A DNA stretch of 7,939 bases, taken from the NCBI GenBank assembly GCA_900543975.1, contig UQTI01000089.1, positions 1 to 7,939 on the forward strand, in the 5' to 3' direction. Positions 1 through 6,146 of this stretch are shown here, piece after piece; position 1 is the stretch's first letter, and every line of letters starts with the position of its first letter. The notes under the pieces were generated by a model. That model did no database searches. It saw nothing but the letters and a program-made list of their open reading frames with translations, and was not told the DNA's origin. A program made the position numbers and the translations under genes. This stretch comes from an uncultured Prevotella sp. GTDB taxonomy: Bacteria > Bacteroidota > Bacteroidia > Bacteroidales > Bacteroidaceae.

Positions 1-503
1 AGAAAAATGGGTCAAACATGCACAATCGTTCAGATGTCGACTCTTGTCAGCGTGCCATCCGTGCCATAGAAATAGAGGAGCATAACCTGCATCACCCAAT
101 GCCCGAACGAGAGTTGCCTCCTGTTTCATCTCTCATCATAGGTCTCGATATTGATCGTGATGAACGACGTGCTAAAATTACGCGTCGTCTGCGACAGCGA
201 CTTGATGAAGGTATGGTTGACGAGATTCGCAGCATTCTAAATAAAGGAGTCGCTCCTGAAGACCTTATTTATTATGGCCTTGAATATAAATATGTGACAG
301 AACATGTCATTGGTAAGCTTTCCTTTGATGAGATGTTCCGTCAACTTGAGATTGCAATTCATCAGTTTGCTAAGCGTCAGATGACATGGTTCCGTGGTAT
401 GGAGCGACGAGGCTTTACCATACATTGGATAAGTGCTTCTCTATCAATGGAACAGAAAATAAATGAGATAAAACAACTTTACAACGACAGCCTGAAACAA
501 TAA
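1..503 (+). CDS. miaA: tRNA dimethylallyltransferase (MiaA), C-terminal part
   Basis: The enzyme transfers a dimethylallyl group from DMAPP to N6 of A37 in tRNAs that read UNN codons. The reading frame is open at the left edge (first full codon at base 3), so the 5' half is outside the window. About 166 of the usual 300 or so residues are here. The Met at 18-20 lies inside the gene and is not its start. Counting from that Met, visible MiaA-like segments are QRAIRAIEI (11-19), LIYYGLEY (83-90) and FAKRQMTWFRG (117-127), the last matching the family's conserved RQ..WFR tRNA-contact region. The N-terminal P-loop is not in view. The form resembles the shorter-linker MiaA paralogue of Bacteroidetes, but this is from memory. 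The stop TAA at 501-503 is only 5 bp before the next gene, which suggests co-transcription. Confidence 0.9.
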   Translation, partial: KNGSNMHNRSDVDSCQRAIRAIEIEEHNLHHPMPERELPPVSSLIIGLDIDRDERRAKITRRLRQRLDEGMVDEIRSILNKGVAPEDLIYYGLEYKYVTEHVIGKLSFDEMFRQLEIAIHQFAKRQMTWFRGMERRGFTIHWISASLSMEQKINEIKQLYNDSLKQ

Positions 504-508
504 AGCTT

Positions 509-1441
509 ATGATAACAGATAACCGATGGGGCATAATTTATTGTCCGAAACATGAACCTCTGCATCGTGGCAAGAAATGGGAGCGTATAGAGCAATGTTT
601 GCATGAAAACAACATTGAGTTTGATTTTGTGCAGAGTGAAAATACGGGTAGTGTGGAACGTCTTGTCAAGATGCTCATCAATAACGGCTACAAGACAATC
701 GTTATTGTGGGTGGTGATTCTGCTCTAAACGATGCTGTCAACTGCCTGATGCAGGTAGACAAGGCTACGCGCGACAGCATAGCTCTTGGTGTCATTCCAA
801 ATGGCCTAATGAACGATTTCGCTCATTTTTGGGGATTCCGTGAGCGTGAAATAGAGCAAACCGTTTCATGGTTGAAAGCTCGCCGTTTGCGCAAGATCGA
901 TCTTGGGTGCATACGTTACACTAACAAACATGGAGATGCCTGTCATCGCTATTTCCTAAATTGTGTAAACATCGGTCTTATTGCTTCTATTATGAATCTG
1001 CGCCGTCAGACACGTCATCTTTTTGGCTCACGAACCTTGTCGTTTCTATTCTCTTTTATGCTTCTTATATTTCAGCGCCTTGAGTATAAAATGCATCTGA
1101 AGATAAATTCAGACACCGTAAAGCGTAATGTTATGACTGTTTGTATTGGCAACTCTACAGGTTATGGTCAAACGCCTAATGCTGTGCCATATAATGGTTT
1201 GCTTGACGTATCGGTTGTTTATCATCCTGAGATGACACAGCTCTTTGAGGGATTTTATCTCTTTGTGCGTGGTAAGTTTCTTAATCATCGTAGCGTGCAT
1301 CCGTATCGTACGCAAAAGGTGGAGGTGCTTGAGGCTAAGAAGGCTCTTGTTGGCATAGACGGAAGGTTGATGAACACTCCTGTAGGTCCCTTCTCTGTAA
1401 CGGTAGAACAAGAAATAATAAATTTCATGATTCCAAAATAG
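509..1441 (+). CDS. diacylglycerol kinase family lipid kinase
   Basis: 310 residues, the normal length for bacterial DgkB/YegS-type lipid kinases, which phosphorylate diacylglycerol or related lipids with ATP at the inner membrane face. An N-terminal DAGK catalytic domain covers about residues 5-130. The nucleotide loop reads GGDSALNDAVN (68-78) where the family norm is GGDGTxNEV. The second glycine-rich segment reads GVIPNGLMNDFA (94-105) instead of the usual PxGTGNDFA. The C-terminal domain keeps a GLLDV motif (230-234) and an IDG motif (283-285), as in DgkB-like proteins. A hydrophobic stretch near 178-190 probably belongs to the fold and is not a clear membrane helix. ATG at 509 lies 5 bp after miaA without a recognisable Shine-Dalgarno, as is common in Bacteroidetes. 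The true lipid substrate cannot be told from sequence. The two altered glycine motifs may be a subfamily trait. Confidence 0.88.
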   Translation: MITDNRWGIIYCPKHEPLHRGKKWERIEQCLHENNIEFDFVQSENTGSVERLVKMLINNGYKTIVIVGGDSALNDAVNCLMQVDKATRDSIALGVIPNGLMNDFAHFWGFREREIEQTVSWLKARRLRKIDLGCIRYTNKHGDACHRYFLNCVNIGLIASIMNLRRQTRHLFGSRTLSFLFSFMLLIFQRLEYKMHLKINSDTVKRNVMTVCIGNSTGYGQTPNAVPYNGLLDVSVVYHPEMTQLFEGFYLFVRGKFLNHRSVHPYRTQKVEVLEAKKALVGIDGRLMNTPVGPFSVTVEQEIINFMIPK

Positions 1442-1464
1442 AACGTTCTTTTTATTTTGTAATT

Positions 1465-1652
1465 TAACCCAAATCGGTCGTTAGGGCTTGCTTGTATTTT
1501 GGCTTTTTAGAAGAGTTGATTTTGTTTGGCTTTTAATGAGCAATAGCGAGCTATTGCGAATTAAAAACAAGCAAAAGACACCTTATAAAAAACAAAAGAC
1601 TGCAAGCAGTTATAAAAACGACATAAAACGGCCTAATGACCGATTGGGGTTA
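1465..1652. repeat. MITE-like or structured element bounded by 23-bp imperfect inverted repeats
   Basis: The left end (1465-1487, starting TAACCCAAATCGGTC) and the right end (1630-1652, ending GACCGATTGGGGTTA) are reverse complements at 20 of 23 positions. They enclose about 140 bp of A/T-rich DNA with a strong central hairpin and a small palindrome ACTGCAAGCAGT at 1599-1610. This sits between the lipid kinase stop and the shared terminator. A 60-codon ORF (1488-1670) runs across it, but its product is basic, low-complexity and unlike any family I know, so I treat it as non-coding. I see no obvious target-site duplication. It could be a miniature transposable element, a degraded IS remnant or a transcribed structured RNA. 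Confidence 0.6.
1520..1576. other. central hairpin of the inverted-repeat element
   Basis: The core is GCAATAGC (1540-1547), a GA loop, then GCTATTGC (1550-1557), a perfect 8-bp stem. Outside it lie a GA/GA internal mismatch, then TTTTAAT (1531-1537) pairing with ATTAAAA (1560-1566). Beyond that, TTTTGTTTG (1520-1528) pairs imperfectly with CAAGCAAAA (1568-1576). The result is an extended, nearly symmetric cruciform or hairpin of 57 bases at the centre of the 1465-1652 element. It has no U-tract, so it is unlikely to be a terminator. Confidence 0.65.
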
Positions 1653-1667
1653 GATATCTGCAATGAA

Positions 1668-1712
1668 TAAAAGCAACAAGCACCACAAAACCTGTTGTGC
1701 TTGTTGCTTTTA
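1668..1712. terminator. bidirectional intrinsic terminator
   Basis: A perfect 16-bp stem joins 1668-1683 with 1697-1712. Three more inner pairs (ACA 1685-1687 with TGT 1693-1695) follow a single mismatch. The stem ends in AAAA/TTTT, giving a T-run at the 3' side on both strands. It lies between the convergent lipid kinase (ends 1441) and Crp/Fnr gene (ends 1771) and would stop transcription from both sides. The remaining 1713-1770 shows nothing else recognisable. Confidence 0.88.
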
Positions 1713-1770
1713 TCTACTGTTTAGACAGTTCCTCTATTTTTTATGACCTTTGCTTTTTATACAAAACAGC

Positions 1771-2481
1771 TTAACCCATTCTTGAGATCTCTATTAGCTC
1801 CTCCTTGTTGAGAATCTTTATGTTGCGGCGGTATATCTCAATAAGCCCTTCAGATGCAAAGGCAGAGAGTGTGCGAATAGCGTTGCTTGTTGTCATGTTT
1901 GAGAAGCATGCGAGATCTTCTCTGCTCATAGACAAGCACGATTTGCCCTCATCGGTTTCTGTGCCATACTCATCGGTGAGCATTAGCAACGTCTCTGCCA
2001 GTCGGCCACGGATATGTTTCTGTGTGAGGTTTACAATGCGTTCATCAGACCCTCCGAGAATTTTTGCAAGGTGTCTAAGAATAAACATTGCCACGCTGGT
2101 GTTTTCTGACGCTAACCTCTCGACAAATTCAAGAGGAAGTTGGGCAATGACAGTAGGCTCAAAGGCAATACTGTTGGTCTTATAAGTCTCGTTGGCAAAA
2201 TAAGCTCTAAAGGCAAAAAACTCTTTTGCTTTAACTATGCGCAGAATTTGTCTTCTACTGCCGCTTCCCACTCCGTCTTTGTATATCTTGGCTTTGCCGC
2301 TTATAATATACATCATGTGTGTAGGGGTGCCGTGGTCATTATAAATCAGTTCACCTGTTTTATAATGGCGTATATCAATATTGCGTGAAAGCTCAGCTTT
2401 TTGTTCGCCAGTAAGAGGTTCCCACATATTAGCTATTTCTTTTACAACGTCTTGCTTTCTAGGTTCATTGGCATTTTCCAT
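1771..2481 (-). CDS. Crp/Fnr family transcriptional regulator
   Basis: 236 residues, the usual length for the family. An N-terminal cyclic-nucleotide-binding-type beta-roll covers roughly 20-140, with the SGKAKIY turn at 61-67. A long dimerisation helix follows (about 128-155), then a C-terminal winged helix-turn-helix (about 156-228), where SREDLACFSNMTTSNAIRTL (186-205) is the HTH. The four-cysteine pattern of FNR is absent: I see only Cys182 and Cys192. An oxygen-sensing Fe-S cluster is therefore unlikely. The effector is unknown; the canonical CRP cAMP-pocket arginine/serine motif is not apparent. It is transcribed away from the glycogen operon across a 401-bp control region. Role as regulator of that operon is inference from position. 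No strong Shine-Dalgarno precedes the ATG at 2481-2479; the leader is A-rich when read on the minus strand. Confidence 0.9.
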   Translation of the reverse strand: MENANEPRKQDVVKEIANMWEPLTGEQKAELSRNIDIRHYKTGELIYNDHGTPTHMMYIISGKAKIYKDGVGSGSRRQILRIVKAKEFFAFRAYFANETYKTNSIAFEPTVIAQLPLEFVERLASENTSVAMFILRHLAKILGGSDERIVNLTQKHIRGRLAETLLMLTDEYGTETDEGKSCLSMSREDLACFSNMTTSNAIRTLSAFASEGLIEIYRRNIKILNKEELIEISRMG

Positions 2482-2533
2482 CGATCGTTTCGGTTTTGTT
2501 TATTTTTGGTGGTAGAGTTTCAACCACGTTTGT

Positions 2534-2549
2534 TACATTTGCAAATGTA
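2534..2549. promoter_or_regulatory. perfect 16-bp palindrome, candidate operator
   Basis: TACATTTGCAAATGTA is its own reverse complement over all 16 bases. Each half is a TAnnTTTG -7 match, one per strand, and the minus-strand half is the proposed -7 of the Crp/Fnr gene. A dimeric regulator bound here would block that promoter, so autoregulation is a reasonable idea. The site is not the E. coli CRP (TGTGA-N6-TCACA) or FNR (TTGAT-N4-ATCAA) consensus. Confidence 0.5.
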
Positions 2550-2573
2550 CATTTTTTCAATTTATTAATGAAA
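2542..2573 (-). promoter_or_regulatory. probable promoter of the Crp/Fnr gene
   Basis: Read on the minus strand, TACATTTG (2549-2542) fits the Bacteroidetes -7 consensus TAnnTTTG exactly. TTTC (2573-2570) lies 20 bp further upstream, one mismatch from the -33 TTTG. Transcription would start near 2537-2533, leaving a leader of about 55 nt before the ATG at 2481. Confidence 0.5.
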
Positions 2574-2644
2574 TTTTTTATGTGTTTTTTTCTTGATTTA
2601 GTAAAAAATTTTTTTTGAATAAAAAATGCTCACCACTTTAAACC

Positions 2645-2726
2645 GTACAACTCTAAATTGTACTTTACATTGTGTCGGCACACAGTTGTACTTTCGATGT
2701 TGCGGCATGCTCATATAACAATATGA
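2645..2726. repeat. cluster of short inverted and direct repeats, candidate operator sites
   Basis: Visible elements: GTACAA (2645-2650) with TTGTAC (2658-2663), spacer 7; TGTGT (2671-2675) with ACACA (2680-2684), loop CGGC; direct repeat TTGTACTTT at 2658-2666 and 2687-2695, 29 bp apart; TCATAT (2711-2716) with ATATGA (2721-2726), spacer 4. All lie 40-150 bp upstream of the glycogen-operon promoter, where activator or repressor sites would be expected. No single consensus unites them. Confidence 0.4.
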
Positions 2727-2768
2727 TGAGATGTAATATGAATTTTTTTGAAAATATTGTACTATTAT

Positions 2769-2800
2769 TTTGTTTAAATTAAAAAAAATGTCTAACTTTG
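2769..2800 (+). promoter_or_regulatory. Bacteroidetes-type promoter of the glycogen operon
   Basis: TTTG at 2769-2772 and TAACTTTG at 2793-2800 are separated by 20 bp, a full match to the -33 TTTG / -7 TAnnTTTG pattern of the major Bacteroidetes sigma factor. Transcription would begin near 2805, giving a leader of about 78 nt before the ATG at 2883. Confidence 0.75.
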
Positions 2801-2806
2801 AATTCG

Positions 2807-2873
2807 TAAGGCGAAGCTGGCATTCGCTAGCTATAACCTATATTAACGTTTTGATAAATAAATTAACGCCTTA
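2807..2873 (+). promoter_or_regulatory. 5' leader with two mutually exclusive pairings
   Basis: TAAGGCG (2807-2813) can pair with CGCCTTA (2867-2873), whose end is 9 nt before the start codon. Alternatively GCGAA (2811-2815) can pair with TTCGC (2823-2827). Both use the bases GCG at 2811-2813, so they cannot form together. It matches no riboswitch class I recognise. The stems are short and may be chance. Confidence 0.3.
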
Positions 2874-2882
2874 AAAGAAAAT

Positions 2883-4826
2883 ATGAGTTATCTGCGATTC
2901 GAAAAAGCTCTGATGACCAACCTGGAAGAATCATTGCCAAGAGAGCTGCTACGTACCAACCGTTCAGGAGCCTACTCGTGCTCTACGATTGTCGACTGCA
3001 ACACTCGAAAGTATCATGGTCTGCTTGTTGTGCCCGTTCCAGAGATTGATGACGAGAACCATGTGTTGTTGTCATCTCTCGACGTGACAGTGGTGCAGCA
3101 TGGTGCCGAATTCAACCTTGGTTTGCATAAATATCAGGGCAACAATTTTAGTCCTAAAGGTCACAAATATATCCGTGAGTTCGACTGTGACAAGGTGCCC
3201 ACGACCATTTATCGTGTAGGTGGTGTGGTGCTCAAAAAAGAAGTTGTGTTCCAGCATTATGAGGACCGTATCCTCATACGTTACACGCTTGTTGATGCCC
3301 ACTCAGACACAAAACTGTTGTTACGTCCGTTCCTGGCTTTCCGTAGTGTCAGACAGTTTACACATGAAAATTCTGTTGCCTCACGAAAATACAATGAAGT
3401 GGAGAACGGTATCAGTACATGCATGTATGCAGGGTATCCTGAGCTTTACATGCAGTTTAGCAAAAAGGTTAGTTTTAACTTCAAGCCCGATTGGTATCGT
3501 GGCGTGGAATATCCTAAGGAGCAAGAGCGTGGCTACGCTTCAAACGAGGACCTTTATGTGCCTGGATATTTTGAGGTAGACATAAAGAAAGGTGAGAGCA
3601 TTGTCTTCTCTGGCTCTACATCTGAGTGTAAACCTCGTGGTCTGTCGCATCTCTTCCAAAAAGAGGTAGACGAGAGAAGTCCGCGTGACAACTTCTTCCA
3701 TTGTCTTGTAAACGCTGCACACCAGTTCCATAAACGTACAAGCAAGGACGAACGTTATCTGCTTGCCGGTTATCCTTGGTTCAAGTGCCGTGCACGTGAC
3801 ACGTTCATTGCCCTCCCCGGTCTGACCCTTTCTATTGAGGAACAAGACTATTTTGAGCTGGTTATGAAGACTGCAGAGCGCGGTTTGCGCGAGTTTATGG
3901 CTGACAAACCTCAGACCGGTTACATGGTTGAGGTGGAACAGCCTGATGTCATGTTGTGGGCTATTTGGGCAATACAACAATATGACAAACATGCAGGACG
4001 TCAGAAATGCTCGCAAATGTATGCAAAACTACTTAAAGACATCATTTATTTTATCCTTGATGACAAGCATCCTAACCTTGTTGTAAAAGACAATGGTTTG
4101 CTCTATACCGAAGGACGTGAGAAAGCCGTGACATGGATGAACTCTACCGTTAATGGACATCCTGTTGTGCCGCGTACAGGTTATATCGTAGAGTTTAACG
4201 CGTTGTGGTATAATGCGCTTAAATTCTGTGCCGATGTTGCTGCTTACAGTAACGACCATGTTGCTGCAGAAAAGCTTGAGACGCTTGCAGACCAGTGTCG
4301 TACGTCATTCGTAGCAACATTCCTTAACCAGTATGGATATCTTTTCGATTATGTGGGAGGTGCCGATGCCGATTGGAGTGTGCGGCCAAACATGATCTTT
4401 GCCGTCGCTCTCGACTATTCGCCTCTGGAGCCTTCTCAGCAGAAGAGTGTTCTTGACATGTGTACCCGTGAGCTTCTCACACCTAAGGGCTTGCGTTCTT
4501 TGTCTCCTAACAGCACAGGCTATAACCCGATGTATGTCGGTCCACAGACACAGCGCGATTTCGCTTACCATCAGGGAACAGCATGGCCGTGGCTTGGAGG
4601 TTTCTATATGGAGGCTTGTCTGCGTGTCTATAAACGCACACGTCTGAGCTTCATCCAGCGACAGATGGTAGGCTATGAGGACGAGATGTCTCAACATTGT
4701 CTTGGTACAATTCCTGAACTGTTTGACGGCAATCCACCGTTCCACGGACGAGGAGGTATCTCGTTTGCCGTTAATGTGGCAGAGGTGTTGCGCACACTCG
4801 AATTACTTGAAAAATATAAATACTAA
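2883..4826 (+). CDS. glycogen debranching enzyme, amylo-alpha-1,6-glucosidase (GH133-type)
   Basis: 647 residues, the usual size of the single-activity bacterial/archaeal debranching enzyme, which hydrolyses alpha-1,6 glucosyl branch points in glycogen. It has no signal peptide and so is cytoplasmic. The N-terminal beta-rich domain (about 15-255) holds the signature NTRKYHGLLV (40-49). The C-terminal (alpha/alpha)6-barrel domain (about 265-645) holds YPWFKCRARDTFIALPG (297-313), WMNSTVNGHPVVPRTGYIVE (418-437) followed by FNALWYNAL (438-446), YHQGTAWPWLGGFY (562-575) and PELFDGNPP (611-619), all in family order. The usual WGRDT is written CRARDT here, but the RDT core is kept. First gene of a three-gene operon. 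The ATG is preceded by an A-rich AAAAGAAAAT without a good Shine-Dalgarno. Domain assignment is secure; substrate preference is inferred from the family. Confidence 0.93.
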   Translation: MSYLRFEKALMTNLEESLPRELLRTNRSGAYSCSTIVDCNTRKYHGLLVVPVPEIDDENHVLLSSLDVTVVQHGAEFNLGLHKYQGNNFSPKGHKYIREFDCDKVPTTIYRVGGVVLKKEVVFQHYEDRILIRYTLVDAHSDTKLLLRPFLAFRSVRQFTHENSVASRKYNEVENGISTCMYAGYPELYMQFSKKVSFNFKPDWYRGVEYPKEQERGYASNEDLYVPGYFEVDIKKGESIVFSGSTSECKPRGLSHLFQKEVDERSPRDNFFHCLVNAAHQFHKRTSKDERYLLAGYPWFKCRARDTFIALPGLTLSIEEQDYFELVMKTAERGLREFMADKPQTGYMVEVEQPDVMLWAIWAIQQYDKHAGRQKCSQMYAKLLKDIIYFILDDKHPNLVVKDNGLLYTEGREKAVTWMNSTVNGHPVVPRTGYIVEFNALWYNALKFCADVAAYSNDHVAAEKLETLADQCRTSFVATFLNQYGYLFDYVGGADADWSVRPNMIFAVALDYSPLEPSQQKSVLDMCTRELLTPKGLRSLSPNSTGYNPMYVGPQTQRDFAYHQGTAWPWLGGFYMEACLRVYKRTRLSFIQRQMVGYEDEMSQHCLGTIPELFDGNPPFHGRGGISFAVNVAEVLRTLELLEKYKY

Positions 4827-4831
4827 AACAG

Positions 4832-4838
4832 AAGGAGG
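4832..4838 (+). promoter_or_regulatory. strong Shine-Dalgarno for the glycosyltransferase
   Basis: AAGGAGG sits 9 nt before the ATG at 4848, a near-perfect anti-SD match. It fixes the start codon. It stands out here because no other gene in the window has a comparable site, and Bacteroidetes genes mostly lack one. It may raise synthase output relative to the flanking genes of the operon. Confidence 0.8.
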
Positions 4839-4847
4839 ACAATTATC

Positions 4848-6119
4848 ATGAAAGTACTTATGTTCGGATGGGAGTATCCTCCTCATGTGTATGGTGGACT
4901 CGCTACCGCTAACTTTGGTATATCACAGGGTCTTCATGCTCAAGGAGATGTAGAGACGGTGTTGTGTCTACCGCGTCCTTTCGGCGATGAAGACCAGACA
5001 GCATGCCGCATTGTGGCTATGAACTGTGTGCCTATTGCATGGCGTGATGTCGACTACGACTATGTAAAGAGCCGCATCTCTAACGTGATGGATCCCGACT
5101 ATTATTATCACTTGCGTGACCATATCTATGCCGATTTCAACTATATGCACGTCAACGACCTTGGCTGTATGGAGTTTGCTGGCGGCTATCCATCTAACCT
5201 GCACGAGGAGATCAACAACTATTCTATCATTGCAGGTGTGGTGGCACGCACAGAAGAGTTTGACATCATTCATGCACACGACTGGTTGACCTATCCTGCC
5301 GGCATAAACGCCAAGCATGTCAGCGGCAAACCGTTGTGCATACATGTTCATGCAACCGATTTTGACCGTTCGCGCGGAAAGGTGAACCCCACGGTTTATG
5401 CCATAGAGAAAGACGGTATGGACAATGCCGACTGTATAATGTGTGTGTCAGAACTTACAAGACAGACCGTAATACACCAGTATCACCAAGACCCGCGCAA
5501 ATGTTTTACCATGCACAATGCCGTTTATCCTTTGCGTCAGGAACTTCAAGACATTCCACGTCCCGACCACACAGGACGCGATAAGGTGGTTACCTTCCTT
5601 GGCCGTATCACTATGCAGAAAGGTCCTGAATATTTTGTTGAAGCAGCCAACATGGTGTTGCACCGCACACACAACGTGCGTTTCTGCATGGCAGGAAGCG
5701 GCGACATGATGGATCAGATGATCTATCTCGCAGCAGAGCGTGGCATCGCCGACCGGTTCCATTTCCCGGGCTTCATGCGAGGGAAACAGGTTTACGAGTG
5801 TCTGAAAGACTCTGACGTTTATGTCATGCCCTCGGTGAGCGAGCCGTTCGGTATCTCGCCCCTTGAGGCTATGCAGTGTGGCACGCCCACTATCATATCC
5901 AAGCAGAGCGGATGTGCCGAGATTTTGGACAACTGTATAAAGGTCGACTATTGGGACATCAACGCCATGGCCGATGCTATCTACTCTATCTGCCACAACG
6001 ACAGCCTCTTCCATTACTTGCAGGAAGAGGGTAAGAACGAGGTAGACCAGATAACATGGGAGAAGGTGGGTCAACGCATACGCGACCTGTATATAAGAGT
6101 AATGAATCACCAACTATAA
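4848..6119 (+). CDS. glycosyltransferase, probable glycogen synthase (GT4/GT5-type GT-B fold)
   Basis: 423 residues with two Rossmann-like domains. The N-terminal domain (about 1-235) opens with MKVLMFGWEYPPHVYGGLAT, in which GGL is at 16-18; it also holds HAHDW (142-146) and HVHATDFDR (166-174 region). The C-terminal domain (about 245-415) holds LGRITMQKGPEYF (251-263), with the conserved Arg253 and Lys258, and the EX7E motif of retaining GT-B enzymes (Glu332, Glu340 in SEPFGISPLEAM). The expected role is transfer of glucose from ADP- or UDP-glucose to the non-reducing end of an alpha-1,4-glucan. The donor lysine of the GlgA KxGGL motif is replaced by Val14. The protein is also shorter than E. 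coli GlgA (about 477 residues), so donor identity is open. The gene starts 21 bp after the debranching gene. It could instead be a GT4 enzyme making another alpha-glucan; context favours glycogen. Confidence 0.88.
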   Translation: MKVLMFGWEYPPHVYGGLATANFGISQGLHAQGDVETVLCLPRPFGDEDQTACRIVAMNCVPIAWRDVDYDYVKSRISNVMDPDYYYHLRDHIYADFNYMHVNDLGCMEFAGGYPSNLHEEINNYSIIAGVVARTEEFDIIHAHDWLTYPAGINAKHVSGKPLCIHVHATDFDRSRGKVNPTVYAIEKDGMDNADCIMCVSELTRQTVIHQYHQDPRKCFTMHNAVYPLRQELQDIPRPDHTGRDKVVTFLGRITMQKGPEYFVEAANMVLHRTHNVRFCMAGSGDMMDQMIYLAAERGIADRFHFPGFMRGKQVYECLKDSDVYVMPSVSEPFGISPLEAMQCGTPTIISKQSGCAEILDNCIKVDYWDINAMADAIYSICHNDSLFHYLQEEGKNEVDQITWEKVGQRIRDLYIRVMNHQL

Positions 6120-6146
6120 CACGAACCTAACATTCAAATTTTTCAG

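Larger units (their letters stand above)
2482..2882. other. divergent AT-rich control region between crp-like gene and glycogen operon
   Basis: 401 bp without a credible gene on either strand. It holds a probable minus-strand promoter (2542-2573), a perfect palindrome (2534-2549), a homopolymer-rich A/T stretch (about 2551-2635), a cluster of short inverted and direct repeats (2645-2726), a clear plus-strand promoter (2769-2800) and a leader able to fold (2801-2882). On the minus strand a small hairpin (GTGGT 2509-2513 with ACCAC 2523-2527) would lie in the 5' leader of the regulator mRNA. Confidence 0.75.

Noticed and set aside
1..17. Possible frameshift at the left edge, because frame 2 reads EKWVK before the frame of MHNRSDV
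   Set aside because: The MiaA frame is itself open to the left edge without a stop, and its residues KNGSN fit this poorly conserved segment, so no indel needs to be assumed.
1440..1460. AGAACGTTCT followed by T-rich sequence as a terminator right after the lipid kinase
   Set aside because: The palindrome leaves no loop, so a stable RNA hairpin of useful length cannot form; the real terminator is at 1668-1712.
1488..1670. 60-codon ORF between the lipid kinase and the terminator
   Set aside because: It lies almost wholly within the inverted-repeat element, has low-complexity Lys/Asn-rich composition, no ribosome site and no family resemblance.
2551..2635. Homopolymeric A/T tracts as a possible origin or attachment site
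   Set aside because: There are no DnaA-box-like repeats or core-site symmetry; AT-rich upstream DNA is normal for divergent promoters in this group.
2671..2684. CRP-like site TGTG-N6-CACA
   Set aside because: The classical E. coli site has 8 bases between TGTG and CACA; here there are 6. Kept only as one of several inverted repeats.
3540..4745. Long minus-strand ORFs (158, 76 and 146 codons) opposite the debranching gene
   Set aside because: They are shadows of a strongly supported plus-strand gene and have no domain signals or promoters of their own.
5448..6113. 221-codon minus-strand ORF
   Set aside because: It is fully antisense to the glycosyltransferase, whose motifs are in place on the plus strand; the reverse product is rich in His, Val and Leu with no recognisable domain.
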